From Drosophila pseudoobscura (Eukaryota; Arthropoda; Insecta; Diptera; Drosophilidae), in contig NC_046683.1 of NCBI RefSeq assembly GCF_009870125.1, positions 45,895,869-45,959,868 on the forward strand: 64,000 bases of DNA, in the 5' to 3' direction. Positions within the stretch are counted from its first letter, which is position 1, and every line of letters begins with the position of its first letter. The notes beneath the pieces are model-generated. The model had not been told where the DNA came from, made no database searches, and saw only the letters and a program-made list of their open reading frames with translations. Both the position numbers and the translations under genes were made by a program. Positions 11,601-21,373 of this stretch are shown here, piece by piece.

Positions 11601-14600
11601 TGGACCTGGTGCTGGACCCGGTGCTGGACCTGGCCGGGAGGCGGTTTCGTGAGCTTTAGCATAAATCATAAAATTAATAACCGTAAAGTGACGGCACCAG
11701 TTTTCCCAACATCTTGGCCAGAGTGGGTGCGGGTGGCCGTTCCGTGCCGTGCCTTGCCGTGGCCCCGGCGCACATCTGTGCACCAGCATCATCAGCGGAG
11801 CTCCGTTTTGGATGTGCACTTCAAAGGCAGATTTCAGATTCCAGATTCCAGAGACCTGCAAACGCAGATGCAGATGCAGATGTCCATGCCGGTTCGCTGG
11901 AACCAGAGACCCAGAACCAGACCCAGACCCTCACCCAGACCCAGACCCGATGCCTATTGAGGTTTTATTTTCCACTTTCGCTTGCCCCGGCAGCGGCAGC
12001 CAGCATATTTTATTTTATGTTTGACTTGTGCCAAAATTCGACCAAGTATTATTGAAGAAATCTTATCAGCGGACCACCTCTTACCTCTGGCGAGATGTAT
12101 CGTATAGCAGAGTAGTCCCCTGCATTAAGCATTTGAAACATTCTTGATATTAGCACCTACTATATTCGTTCATCCTTAACGAATAAATAACAATCGTTTT
12201 ATGGCCTTAAAGTGTGCACATAAATGTCCAATTCATTTCGAGATGAGGGAACTAAGACTTTTGTCAACTTTAAGTACCTTGACACCGTCCTGTCCTGTCC
12301 TGTCCTTTCCGCAAAACACGAAGAAGTCATAAAAGAAGCGAAACTTTAAGTCAACTTTTAGGAGTTGCCAACATGTTTCGACACTTCCGCAAAATAGAAA
12401 CTTCAACTTTGGGGGCTGCGTATTCTATCCTACTCTATCCCGTCCTATCCTATCCTATCCTATCACCTTCCGATAAACTCCAGGGAGAGGACACAGCGCC
12501 CATCACTGCACTTCCTGCAGCCATCCTGCAGCCAGTCCGAAATGCAGTCCAGAGTGGGTGAGTGGTAACCATTAAAAATAAACTGACTTGCGTGCCGATA
12601 ATAAGCGCTGGAGCTGGAGTTGGAGCTGGAGCTGGGGCTTCAGGTCCGGTGGCTGTCTGAGACTCGGACCGTCCTTAGTCGGTTCTCCCCCTCCACGTCC
12701 CCGTCCACGTCCCCGTCCACGGCCGCGTTTGGAGGTTGTCGTCGACGTTGCCGATATGTGTTTTTTATGGGCGGCCACAAAAACTGAAATTGATGTTCGA
12801 ATCGCATAAAAAATAAAGAATAATAAGAAATGAGCGCGCCCAGCGTTTTGTACATTAGCAGGAGACAGGAGACAGTGCAAGGGATGGGAAGGCAAGGGAA
12901 GGGTCACTACGCGGCCACTTCTTGCTGGCTGGCTGGCTGGCTGGCTTGGCATTCTCCTTAACCGATGCCCCTGTCGACAGTTGTTCCCTGCTCCTGGACG
13001 TCCCGGGGCTGGGGCTGGAGCTGGAGCTGGGGCTGGGGCTGGCCAGTGTCCATCCATTCATTCAGAATTCATTAGATTTCATTCATGAAACACCTTCGTT
13101 ATGCAATAATTTTTGTTGTGGTCGACGTGGTGGACTCTAACTGGCCGTCGGGCGTCTCTGCGCGAAATTGCCCTGCGATTAGATAGCCCGCAGGAGGTGT
13201 TGAAAGTCAGCTCGTTTAGGTTTGAATTACCATTATTATTTAAATCATACAGGAACATTTACTTCTGTTGGTAGCAGCACCGTCTGGTGCCAGTAGCCCC
13301 CAAAATACTCATAAGTAGGTGGCAAGTGAGCCATAACAATGGGGAAAAACGGTGGCACGACCCTTTGGGTCCTCTTAGCGAACAATAGAGTCGAGTCCGA
13401 AGAGCAGGCGCGATCCCCATTCCAGAGACAGTGACATGATCATTCCATTCCGATACTGTCATAAGCCCTTTATTGGGGTTGCGCGCGTGAAGCGAAAATT
13501 GGAATTTGTCACGGTCGTGACAGGCAATCATCACGGTATGGGTATGGGTCGGTATGGGTATGGGTACGGGTACGGGTACCACTCCCAAAATAAGCCAAGG
13601 TTTTGGTAGATAGATACCGATGTCTAACCACTTTATATAGACTATTTGACTTATCGACAACGGCTGGAGGAGGGGAAGGGAGAGGGAAAGGGAAAGGGGA
13701 CGGGGAGTAAGGAAGTTATCGGTCTTTCGTCTGTCCGCCTCAGTGGGCTCAGTTCGGGTTCTTTCTATTGCCGGGGCCAAAAGGAGCTCGTATTTGTTGT
13801 TGGCTCATACGATATGTCTCCAGTCCTCCAGACCCGACAATGATTCGTTGCGGTTATCGTCCGAGAGAGCGCATACCTGCGTACCGTACCTACTCGTACG
13901 TCTCGTCCCTCATCATTTGATTGCCCTTTAGGCCTGCCGTGTCCGTACCCATACCCGTACCCGTGCCCGTGCCCGTGCCCGTTCTCGCGATCGATCGGTC
14001 CACTGATATACTCGGGATGTGTACCCTCTTCAAAGATGTGCGATGTGCAGCTCCAGCTTCAGCTTCAGCTTCAACTTCAGCATTCGGCCGAAGAGCAGCA
14101 GTATCTGAAATCTGACTGTGATAAATTGAAAATTAATGAAGTGAAAATAGATGGAACGGATCGCAAAATGCGCCAGGCCAATAAAATATTTTGACATTTG
14201 GAGTTATCATCTTAATCTGCTTTGTTGATTTCGACCTGGCTCCGCCAGGGACATGCCTTTGCGCTTACCTCTGGTCCTCTCCTCTCTGCCTCCCGCCTCT
14301 CCTCTTCTCTCCTCTCCTGTTGTCTCCATTCCTCCCTTTCCTCCTCCTTTCATCCGGGCCTAGTCTTCGACCTCAAAACTTCACCTGTTTTTAAGATCCC
14401 CTTCTCGCAAAAAATATTCCAGCCGTAGCCCTTTCGGTATTACTGAAGTGTATGTTTTTTTCTCTGCTCTTCTGTCCTTTGTAGTTGACGGCAGCTAACA
14501 CCGACAGCCAGAGCGGCCATGGCGGAGGATCGCCGCTGTCCGGGACCAATGAGGCTTCCCTGAGTCCATCGGGGGGCTCGACCACAACCGGCCTCACCAC

Positions 14601-17600
14601 AGGCCCCCTAAGTCCAGGTGCAGTCTCCCAGTCGTCGAACAATGCGGGCCCGAAAGTCATATCCACTTCTCCGACGGTGGGAGATGCGGCGGCAGGCAGC
14701 GATGTGGCTGGTGGCAGTGTATCAGCTGCGGATCTTCAGGGCCGCCGATCCGAGGGAATGTCCTGCTGCGAGAACGGACGACCAATCATCACGGATCCCG
14801 TTTCCGGGCAGACCGTCTGCTCCTGCCAGTACGATCCAGCGCGACTGGCGATTGGCGGCTACTCCAGAATGGCATTGCCCTCCGCTGGAGTGGGAGTGGG
14901 AGTCTATGGCGGGCCATATCCATCTAACGAACAGAACCCGTATCCCAGCATTGGCGTCGACAACTCGGCCTTCTACGCACCTCTGGTAAGACGAACTAAC
15001 GGATGACAGAGCCACAGAGCCACTAATTGGCTTAGTGCAGTCGGTGGAAGTCCGCGCACAAATGCAAGTCGACGGCTGAGCAGATATCGTCATGTAGCTG
15101 TCGGGGTATCCGAGGTATCTCGTTAGCTGCTCCGCGCGTGTGTAACTGCGGCTGTGATTACCTGGAATTGACAAATTCATAAGGCCACTCCAGTCAGTGG
15201 GCCATCCGCTGGCAGCGCTTACAAGCTCGATGTCAGCTCAGCCGCTGCTTGACTGCCTGCCGCTTGAGGGGATTCAGTCCGTCTAATTGCATTTCCCCCA
15301 TCTCCCCATTCCAGAGCAATCCCTACGGCATTAAGGATGCCAACGCCAGTACCGAAATGAATGCCTGGACCTCTGCTGCAGGACTACAGTCCACTACCGG
15401 GTACTATTCGTACGATCCAACACTGGCCGCCTATGGGTGAGTTTTCTCGTAAACAAAATAGATAGCAATTTAGTGGATTTTAAATGTTTTCTTAAGGCAA
15501 AAATTATTTTGCATTGAATGATTTTTTGATGAGTGAAGGAATACTTTCCCTGCTATGATGTAGGTTAGGAAAGATCTCTTCTTTGCTGCTTCTCTCAGAG
15601 AAAAATGGCACAGTAAAATAAACACGCACGTATTTAAATTAAATATTCTGTTTTTGAACTTAGTGAAATTAAATGGAATTCACTGTGATTTAAGGCTACG
15701 TGTACTTCAAAACCTTTTTTAATAGGGACCATATTTAATCTAAATATAAAACACTGCGAAATTAATATAAAATATTAAATTTGTGGGAAATATATTCAAT
15801 CTAAATACGAAAATATTTAAATTCAAAATGGAATATATTTATTTTAATTATGAAATATATTTGAATCAAATATTTCCATGTTAATGGTTTAAATGCAAGT
15901 GAAAATTATTTCTTTTTACAATTTGTACTCTCGGGGCATATAAAATGGCATAAATATTCAAATCTATGTGAAACTATTCGGGGCTCAGGGCTTGTTTCCT
16001 GGGTGAAAAACGGTGCAATATTCGAATTTTAAGTACAAATAAATAGTTATATTAAATAGAATTAACATTGATTTTAACTTAAATAACTCTTTCTCTTATA
16101 AATATAAGTGCAAGTATTAGATTCTTAGGGTGTTTTTTTTTAAGAAAATAAGTAGAAATTTTAGTGGATTTTAAATGGTTTCTTGGGAAATCTTTCTCCT
16201 GTTTTCTGATAAGTGAGTGATCATTTTCCCAACAAGTCTAGCAAGAAGTGGCATATCTTCTTTTCTCGCTCTGAAAGTACTCCTTTCATTTGCTTAACTG
16301 CCACTCAAGTGGGGAAGGTGCGGACCATAAGTATTTCCTGAATGCTGATAACCCTATCTCACCGATTCACCGGAAGAGGGCGTTGCAATTGTAACTCTTT
16401 TTCGTGGGGGGAGGGGGTGGGGAGGTTAGGGTTGGGGTTTCCAGGCCTTAAGCAAACCCATTAGTGGCTATGATATGGAGATCGGGATCGTTTATTGACC
16501 AGTACTATTTGATTTGAACACCCGACAGATACGGCCCGAACTATGATCTCGCCGCACGGCGCAAGAACGCCACGCGAGAGTCAACAGCGACTCTGAAGGC
16601 GTGGCTGAGTGAGCACAAGAAGAACCCCTATCCGACCAAGGGCGAGAAGATCATGCTGGCCATCATCACAAAGATGACGCTCACCCAGGTGTCGACGTGG
16701 TTTGCGAATGCGCGCCGTCGCCTGAAAAAGGAGAACAAAATGACGTGGGAGCCCAAAAACAAGACCGAAGATGACGACGATGGACTGATGTCGGACGATG
16801 AAAAGGACAACAACAAGGATGCAGGCGATGGTGGGAAGCTGCCGTCTGAAGTTTTTGGTAAGTGCAGTCAACAGCCCCTGTTCCGTGTTCCCTGCTCCTT
16901 GTTCTCCGTTCTGTATTCCCTTTTCCCTGACCTCAATCAGTGCTTCAGTCTGATCTTCCCTGAATTGTTCTTTAAGCGTCCCTCGCCCCATTGATTTGAA
17001 CGCCTGTCGTTTGGGCCACCGTTTGGGGCGTTCCGCCCCCACTGCAGATTTGTGGCACTGGGCTTTTAAGCACAATTTATGTGGCGAAACGAATGTTATG
17101 CAATACGAGTACGAGTATTCGTCTGCTCTGCTCTGCTCTGCCCTGCTCTGCTCCATCGTCGTCGTCCGTCCGTCCGTTTATTTGTCTGACTGCTTAGGCG
17201 ACATCCTCCCCGGAAGTTGACAGCACATTGTTGGCAAAGTGGCCTTGCGCCCGTACTCTCCGCAGCCCTCTCCGAGCAAGTGGCCTTGTTCGAGTTGGCG
17301 ACTTGCTTGGGTCTCTCTCGACCATCCACGTCCACGTCCACATCCACATCCACATCCCGTACCTTACCCACCGTCCAAGGGCATGGTACTGCTTGCTGCT
17401 CGAAGAGGAGGGACCACACCACGCTTCCACTGCTCGAGTAGTTGGCGGAAACTCGAGTATTTTGTTGCTGAAAGCTTTCTCCGCTGGCTGGCTGGCTGGC
17501 TGGCAGTCTGGGACGTCGCGCGAGGGTTGCACGCATCAACGCCCACAAACAATTTCAAGGGTTTTTGCCATTGCCGTTGCCGTTGCCGTTGCCAGCTGCC

Positions 17601-18789
17601 AGCCAAGTTTTACCTCCCGAGTGCCAAGTTTTGCAGTCCTCCTCTAAGAACTTGTCTGCTTCCGCTTTAGACTTGAAATTAATTAAATTTATTTTGTGTC
17701 TCCGTTGCACATTCCAAACTCTAATCGTCAGATCCCAGCAATCAACTTATCAAATCCGAACTAGGAAAGGCGGAAAAGGACCCGGATGTCGAGCCGAAGA
17801 TGGAGCGAGAGCGGGAGCCGCCGCCCCAGAATCTAGTGGCCATGCGGAGCCTGGCACCCTACGCTGCCCCGCCGATGCACGCGGCCTACAACTCGTATGC
17901 GCACTCGCAGCACCAGCAGCATCTGGAGCATCTAGAGCATCTGGAGCAGCATCCGCAGCAGGTGGCGGCACCATACTATCATTCTGGCTACGGCCAGGAT
18001 GACACCAGCGAATATGCGGCTCAAAAAAACCCGCTAAGCAGAGACTGTGGCATACCAGTGCCGGCGACCAAGCCGAAAATCTGGAGTGTGGCCGACACAG
18101 CCGCCTGCAAGACGCCACCGCCTACGGCATACCTCGGCCAGAATTTCTATCCCCAAGCGCCAGCCTCAGAGCAACAGCAGCAGCAGCAGCACCACCAGCA
18201 CCAGCATCAGCATCTGCAGCATCTGCAGCAGCACCAGCAGCTCCACTCTGTGGGCCCCCAGTCCCTGGTTATGCAGCCGAGCAGCATGACCATGACGATG
18301 GGGGGGCCTCAAGTCGAGCTCGGTTCGCCGCTGAGTATGATGAGCAGCTACGCCGGCGCATCGCCATATTCGCGGATACCTACGGCGTACACCGAGGCCA
18401 TGGGCATGCATATCGGGCCCGGCAAGATCCCACATACCACCCCCATCCATACGGTGCACCGCGAGCCGTATCCATCGGGGCCCAACAGCCACCAGGCGAG
18501 AGTGGGGGTGGGGTTTTCCGAGATCCAGCCGGATACCCCGCCCCAGACGCCGCCCACTATGAAGCTGGGGGGCCACCACCACATCAGCAGCATCAGCAGC
18601 AGCAGCAACAGTTCTTCGATGCATTCCGCTCCCGGTCCGGCACCGGTGACGGTGGCTTCCATGGTCAACATTTTGTACAATAACAACAACAGCATTATTA
18701 ACAACAACAACAACAACAGTACTATTACGGAGAATAGTGCGTACATGAGTAGTGGCGCCTATCTCACGGAGAGCCGTGCCGGATCGTAA
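8636..18789 (+). CDS. caup: caupolican: Iroquois-class TALE homeobox transcription factor (five coding exons)
   Basis: Joined exons 8636-8686, 14485-14985, 15315-15436, 16529-16857 and 17732-18789 give 686 residues; I recall melanogaster Caup as close to 690. Every junction has GT-AG ends and keeps frame (phases 0, 0, 2, 1). Domains: N-terminal start [17 protein letters not shown]; Ser/Gly/Thr-rich segment; conserved Cys block near residues 110-134 (CCENGRP, then CSCQYD); homeodomain about 232-295 with the TALE three-residue loop PYP at 258-260 and recognition helix WFANARRR at 282-289; acidic EDDDD at 305-309; [10 protein letters not shown] at 448-457, matching the Iro-specific motif; Gln/His run about 481-506; TPPQTPPT near 603; Asn runs near 650-665. 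It is a nuclear DNA-binding regulator; in flies ara and caup act in wing, notum and eye patterning and prepattern proneural genes. I prefer caup over the paralog ara because the N-terminus and the flank of the Cys block match Caup as I recall it; mirr fits less well. Confidence 0.88.
9161..9198 (+). repeat. GTATCG/GTGTCG hexamer array (intron 1)
   Basis: Six degenerate units. Confidence 0.75.
10587..10613 (+). repeat. GGGACCA heptamer repeat (intron 1)
   Basis: Nearly four perfect 7-bp units. Confidence 0.8.
10704..10749 (+). repeat. GTTGCC hexamer array (intron 1)
   Basis: Degenerate CCGTTG/CTGTTG units. Confidence 0.75.
10896..10955 (+). repeat. CTCTGC pyrimidine hexamer array (intron 1)
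   Basis: Ten units shift from CTCTGC to CTCCAT along the array. Confidence 0.8.
11080..11127 (+). repeat. TATGGC/TGTGGC hexamer array (intron 1)
   Basis: Eight units. The same TATGGC unit recurs at 25792 and 56918. Confidence 0.8.
11577..11634 (+). repeat. GGACCT array with 12-bp higher order (intron 1)
   Basis: GGACCT units followed by three GGACCTGGTGCT-type dodecamers. Confidence 0.85.
12284..12465 (+). repeat. two pentamer arrays, CCTGT and CTATC (intron 1)
   Basis: CCTGT x4 at 12287-12309 and CTATC-type units at 12424-12465. Confidence 0.8.
12606..12723 (+). repeat. GGAGCT hexamers and CACGTCCCCGTC dodecamers (intron 1)
   Basis: GGAGCT at 12606-12642; CCACGTCCCCGT-type 12-bp units at 12690-12723. 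Confidence 0.75.
12924..13042 (+). repeat. GGCT tetramers and GGGGCT/GGAGCT hexamers (intron 1)
   Basis: GGCT x5 at 12924-12946 and six hexamer units at 13004-13042. Confidence 0.8.
13533..13579 (+). repeat. GGTATG/GGTACG hexamer array (intron 1)
   Basis: Units pass from GGTATG to GGTACG. The reverse-complement type is at 13941-13984 and 23717-23764. Confidence 0.8.
13941..13984 (+). repeat. CCCGTA/CCCGTG hexamer array (intron 1)
   Basis: Seven units drift from CCCATA to CCCGTA to CCCGTG. Confidence 0.8.
14485..14985 (+). CDS. caup: caup coding exon 2 (residues 18-184), N-terminal Ser/Gly-rich region and Cys block
   Basis: The acceptor is CTGTCCTTTGTAG with a long pyrimidine tract upstream, and the donor is CTG|GTAAGA. 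The exon has 501 nt, phase 0 at both ends. It encodes a low-complexity [16 protein letters not shown] segment, a poorly conserved linker around residues 70-105, then the CC...CSC block shared by fly Iroquois proteins and vertebrate Irx, and ends in DNSAFYAPL. Confidence 0.92.
14986..15314 (+). other. caup: caup intron 2
   Basis: A 329-bp intron bounded by GTAAGA and CCATTCCAG. It holds no repeat array or recognisable element. Confidence 0.88.
15315..15436 (+). CDS. caup: caup coding exon 3 (residues 185-225)
   Basis: The acceptor is CCCATTCCAG and the donor is TATGG|GTGAGT. The 122 nt encode [12 protein letters not shown] followed by [15 protein letters not shown]. The final glycine codon is split with exon 4 (GG + A). 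The tyrosine-rich segment before the homeodomain is typical of Ara and Caup. Confidence 0.92.
15460..15600 (+). repeat. left copy of an imperfect duplication flanking the intron 3 element
   Basis: TTTAGTGGATTTTAAATG, then TTTTCTTAAGG, GATGAGTGA, TTTTCCC-like and CTTCTTT sequences recur in the same order at 16145-16278. The two copies are diverged by substitutions and small indels. Confidence 0.5.
15593..16005 (+). mobile_element. AT-rich interspersed element with inverted ends, copy A (caup intron 3)
   Basis: Starts CTCAGAGAAAAATGGCACAG and ends GCTTGTTTCCTGGGTG. It shares order and wording with copies at 26787-27187 (opposite strand) and 55220-55507: the start, an AATATTTAATC-rich core, TTTTTACAATTTG and a TTCCTGGGTG end. 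The two ends read as imperfect inverted repeats (CACTCAGAG / CACCCAG). No open frame is present. This suggests a non-autonomous DNA element; the family name is unknown to me. Confidence 0.55.
16145..16278 (+). repeat. right copy of an imperfect duplication flanking the intron 3 element
   Basis: Repeats the order of the 15460-15600 segment: TTTAGTGGATTTTAAATGG, TTTCTTGGG, GATAAGTGAGTG, TTTTCCC, CTTCTTTTCTCGCTCTGA. Between the copies lie element A and a further element-like fragment ending TTCTTAGGGTGTTTTTTTTT at about 16141. Confidence 0.5.
16406..16437 (+). repeat. G-rich tract with quadruplex potential (intron 3)
   Basis: Runs of 6, 5, 4, 3 and 4 G separated by short loops, ending AGGGTTGGGG. 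It lies 92 bp upstream of the homeobox exon. Confidence 0.75.
16529..16857 (+). CDS. caup: caup coding exon 4: Iroquois homeodomain
   Basis: The acceptor is CACCCGACAG and the donor is TTTTTG|GTAAGTG. The exon opens with [18 protein letters not shown] and carries the whole TALE homeodomain, including [24 protein letters not shown] and the EDDDDG acidic tail. No stop or frameshift is visible and all helix-3 DNA-contact residues (W, F, N, R) are present. It is the strongest single piece of evidence for the gene. Confidence 0.97.
17101..17175 (+). repeat. TACGAG, CTCTG and GTCC arrays (intron 4)
   Basis: Overlapping TACGAGTA at 17104-17117, six CTCTG pentamers at 17122-17152 and GTCC tetramers at 17161-17176. 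Confidence 0.75.
17323..17358 (+). repeat. CCACGT/CCACAT hexamer array (intron 4)
   Basis: Five to six units, the first half CCACGT and the second CCACAT. Confidence 0.8.
17732..18789 (+). CDS. caup: caup coding exon 5: C-terminal region and stop
   Basis: The acceptor is AATCGTCAG and the exon ends at TAA 18787-18789. It encodes [17 protein letters not shown] (close to the Caup sequence I recall), [11 protein letters not shown], the [20 protein letters not shown] motif, [14 protein letters not shown], a Gln/His-rich run, [36 protein letters not shown] and an Asn-rich end. Low-complexity Q/H, S and N runs are where it differs most from melanogaster; such runs often vary in length between species. 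Confidence 0.93.
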
Positions 18790-19034
18790 TGTGGCACCAG
18801 CGAGTGGCGGCCAGTGGCGGCCAATGGCGGCGAGTGGCCTTGAACCAGATACCAAATAGTACCATATACCACACTACTACTTACACATTTCAAATACACA
18901 AACAAAAACAAACACAAACAAACACACAACACACAAAACAGCCAGGCCCGAACACGGACAAGTGCAAGAGTTCGCAGAGATGCCAACAATAACGATAGCG
19001 ATAGCGATAGCGATTACTACACTAATTATTTTGC

Positions 19035-19063
19035 AATAAATGTAGCTTAAGTATGGCAATAAA
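19035..19063 (+). terminator. proximal poly(A) signals AATAAA x2
   Basis: Two AATAAA hexamers 23 bp apart are followed by a run of ten T. They would give a short 3' UTR of about 290 nt. Confidence 0.4.
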
Positions 19064-19189
19064 ACTTTTTTTTTCCTACCATATCATAAATTATTTCACT
19101 TTATAACTTTAATTAGCATATTTACACTCTCCACTCTCCGACTGAAGTTTTCAGACAAGCGAGAGAGACGCACACACACGTCGCGCTGC

Positions 19190-19217
19190 CTGCCGCCTGC
19201 CTGCCTGCCTGCCTGCC
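19190..19217 (+). repeat. CCTG tetramer array (3' UTR)
   Basis: Six near-perfect CCTG units followed by GGGC runs at 19235-19250. Confidence 0.8.
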
Positions 19218-20073
19218 AGTCACATCGTAAGGAGGGGGCGGGCGGGCGGGCGTGCCCGGTTCTGGAGTGTGCTCGAGACAGAGACACAGCAGTGTGTTTG
19301 TCATGCCGTTGGGTTTGAGTCATTCGGCTCTCCGTTCCGAGTTTAATGACTCGAAATAAACGCACACCACACCACACCATACCATACCACACGAAAGCCC
19401 CCCGCAACACAATGAGACTCTGCCTTGAGAACAGAACTCATTCATCTTTTCTGTGCGGTGTGGTGTGGTATGCTGTGGCCTCAGCAGCATCACATCTCAA
19501 TACAAGTTTCAGAAACATCCATACACTACATCGCCGTGTTATAAATCACTCGAACTTTTTGTCTTAACTTGTATTGTACACAAACTTCAAACTTCCTCCT
19601 ACCTACCTACCTACCTTAAGTGCTTAATCCACAATACTTAATAACATTAAACGGCAGCTACCGCCTAAGCCTAAGCCCCCTATTGTAATCGTTCAAGTTG
19701 TATTAGAGCCTAAGTCCTATAATGCGGAAGTGCGGCATGCGGTGTGCGGCACACACATAAGTTTCTCTATCGTTCAATCAAACATATATACAGATATTTA
19801 CGAGTATACCATTAAGCTTTTTCTGAACGGAATTTTGACTTTTGAAATATAAGAAATAGTCGGCCAAATACATATGTAAACGTGCGTGCAACCATGATTA
19901 GTAATTTATAATTCATAATATCTTAGTCGTATATTACAATTGTAGAATGGATATATACATTTTTTTTGTTTTTTTTTGAAGTTAGGAACTTTTAGCAAAG
20001 GTATCCCTAGTATCTTGTTCTAACTTATACGAAATGTAGGTATGTAAGTAAAATTGTAGACAAAATGGAGTAT

Positions 20074-20081
20074 CTGTGATA
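20074..20081 (+). promoter_or_regulatory. K-box (CTGTGATA) in the caup 3' UTR
   Basis: This is an exact K-box, a post-transcriptional repression motif complementary to the miR-2/miR-13 family seed in Drosophila. It is functional only if the distal poly(A) site is used. Confidence 0.45.
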
Positions 20082-20233
20082 TATGCATATAAATACATAT
20101 ATAAACGATCGATCAGCAGCGGTATTACCTACACATGCCACACGTACATACACAGTTAATTCACATTAATTCTTTAGCTATAAGAAGCACAGCACCCATA
20201 TATTCGAAATAATTTTAAACGCTAGACAGTATC

Positions 20234-20241
20234 TGTAAATA
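20234..20241 (+). promoter_or_regulatory. Pumilio-type element TGTAAATA in the caup 3' UTR
   Basis: An exact match to the UGUANAUA recognition element, overlapping the distal poly(A) cluster. A single copy; chance occurrence in AT-rich DNA is possible. Confidence 0.35.
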
Positions 20242-20265
20242 AATAATCGATGCAAATAAAATAAA
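20238..20265 (+). terminator. distal poly(A) signal cluster AATAAA x3
   Basis: Three AATAAA hexamers lie within 28 bp, followed about 40-70 bp on by CTCTTTGTTCC and CTATTGTGTTCC, a plausible U/GU-rich downstream element. Confidence 0.5.
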
Positions 20266-21295
20266 GTTTCATTAACACAACATATGAATGTCCAACGAGT
20301 ACTCTTTGTTCCCTAGTATTTCTATTGTGTTCCTGAAGAACAGATCCAACGGATAATGCTACATATTTTCCAGCCATTCCAGCATTTCCTGCACCAGAGT
20401 TTTGATTCAAAATTGCCTTGTATGGTAAGTGAGGTCGGCATTGGGGGGTTTACCAAAGTTTTTTCGAAGGTCGAAACCTTAAGATTTATGTATATTACGA
20501 AGAGATCAAATGTCAATCTGTAGTACAGTGCTTCGAATTATCCGAATCCGTGGAATTCTCTGGCTAAGCTGCTTTTTGGGTAGGGTAGGGTAGGTCGATA
20601 ATTATTTCGACATCCACGATTAATTATTTTCGTTTATTTATGTGACACACGACGAAGAAACACATCAGTCCCATGATTGAATGTATCTATACCTAAATCT
20701 TTCTTCGAAAAAATGCTCTGAATGCGACCGCTCCCATGTTGCTATTGCCATTAATTAGAGATACATTGGGTCCGAACACAGAAAACTGAACATACATAGA
20801 AACTATATACCTATGTCTATGTGTATATGCATATGCATATGCACATAGTTGAAATATATCTAAAAACTTTATTATGAAACAAGATAGAGATTAAAAATAA
20901 GAAAACTTAGACCAAAATTAGTGGCCGGAAAACCGGAACCGGAATAAAAGGAATAAGAATTACAAAGATTTTTTAGGTGGGAACTTTTTGTATGGTGCGG
21001 CATGGCGTGGATTTAATTGTTATAATTTTTGCATGCCAAAAACAAAGCTATACTTTGGTTCATTTTAGAGGAAAGAAAAGTAAGAAAAGGAAAGGTGGTA
21101 AACTCTTTAAATCCTCGACGGTGCAGCGTGTGGACATGCACTTGCGAGAACAATTAGATAAATTTTGTGATTTTGAAATTAGCTGTTTGAATCACGGTAG
21201 CATCTGCAGTCAATTGCACTCTTTCGGAAATGCATATGGTCACAGTCTGGGATGCAACTGCCGCCTGCAACTGGAACTGTTCTGTTCCGTTTCCC

Positions 21296-21373
21296 CCAAC
21301 CCCCAAACCCCAAACCCCGACTCAACCCCAAGCCCAAACCCAAACCCATCCCCAACCCCAACCCCAGCCCCGG
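21296..21373 (-). repeat. C-rich, telomere-like tract (quadruplex potential on the minus strand)
   Basis: CCCAAA, CCCCAA and CCCCGA units. The minus strand has more than ten runs of three or four G separated by two to four bases. Confidence 0.8.

Larger units (their letters stand above)
8687..14484 (+). other. caup: caup intron 1
   Basis: A 5798-bp intron (GTTAGT...TTTGTAG) contains no gene. It is packed with hexamer arrays, mainly between 10.3 and 13.1 kb. Quieter AT-rich segments at 8.8-9.1, 9.8-10.25 and 12.05-12.25 kb are the places where I would look for enhancers. A GATTGGGCTT / AAGCCCAATT inverted pair lies at about 9973-10030. Confidence 0.85.
15437..16528 (+). other. caup: caup intron 3
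   Basis: A 1092-bp intron (GTGAGT...CCGACAG), strongly AT-rich in the middle. It carries a roughly 410-bp interspersed element, an imperfect duplication on either side of it, and a G-rich tract at 16406-16437 close to the homeobox exon; each is listed separately. Confidence 0.88.
16858..17731 (+). other. caup: caup intron 4
   Basis: An 874-bp intron (GTAAGT...CGTCAG) with a high density of short arrays (CTCTG, GTCC, CCACGT, GGCT and CCGTTG units) between 17.1 and 17.6 kb. No gene is visible. Confidence 0.88.
18790..20285 (+). other. caup: probable 3' UTR of caup (distal end preferred)
   Basis: Non-coding sequence after the stop contains AATAAA at 19035-19040 and 19058-19063, and a second cluster at 20238-20243, 20255-20260 and 20260-20265. 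The distal cluster is followed by a GT/T-rich stretch, as expected of a real cleavage site. The distal half (19.6-20.27 kb) is simple-repeat-poor and AU-rich like conserved fly 3' UTRs; the 19.1-19.4 kb part is repeat-rich. Either end, or both, may be used. Confidence 0.5.

Noticed and set aside
10726..12055. Several 100-170 codon frames in caup intron 1
   Set aside because: They consist largely of translated hexamer arrays (dipeptide repeats such as PS, TW, GS) and lie inside the intron on both strands.
18166..18855. 229-codon minus-strand frame
   Set aside because: It is the shadow of caup exon 5, produced by CAG-rich coding sequence read on the other strand.
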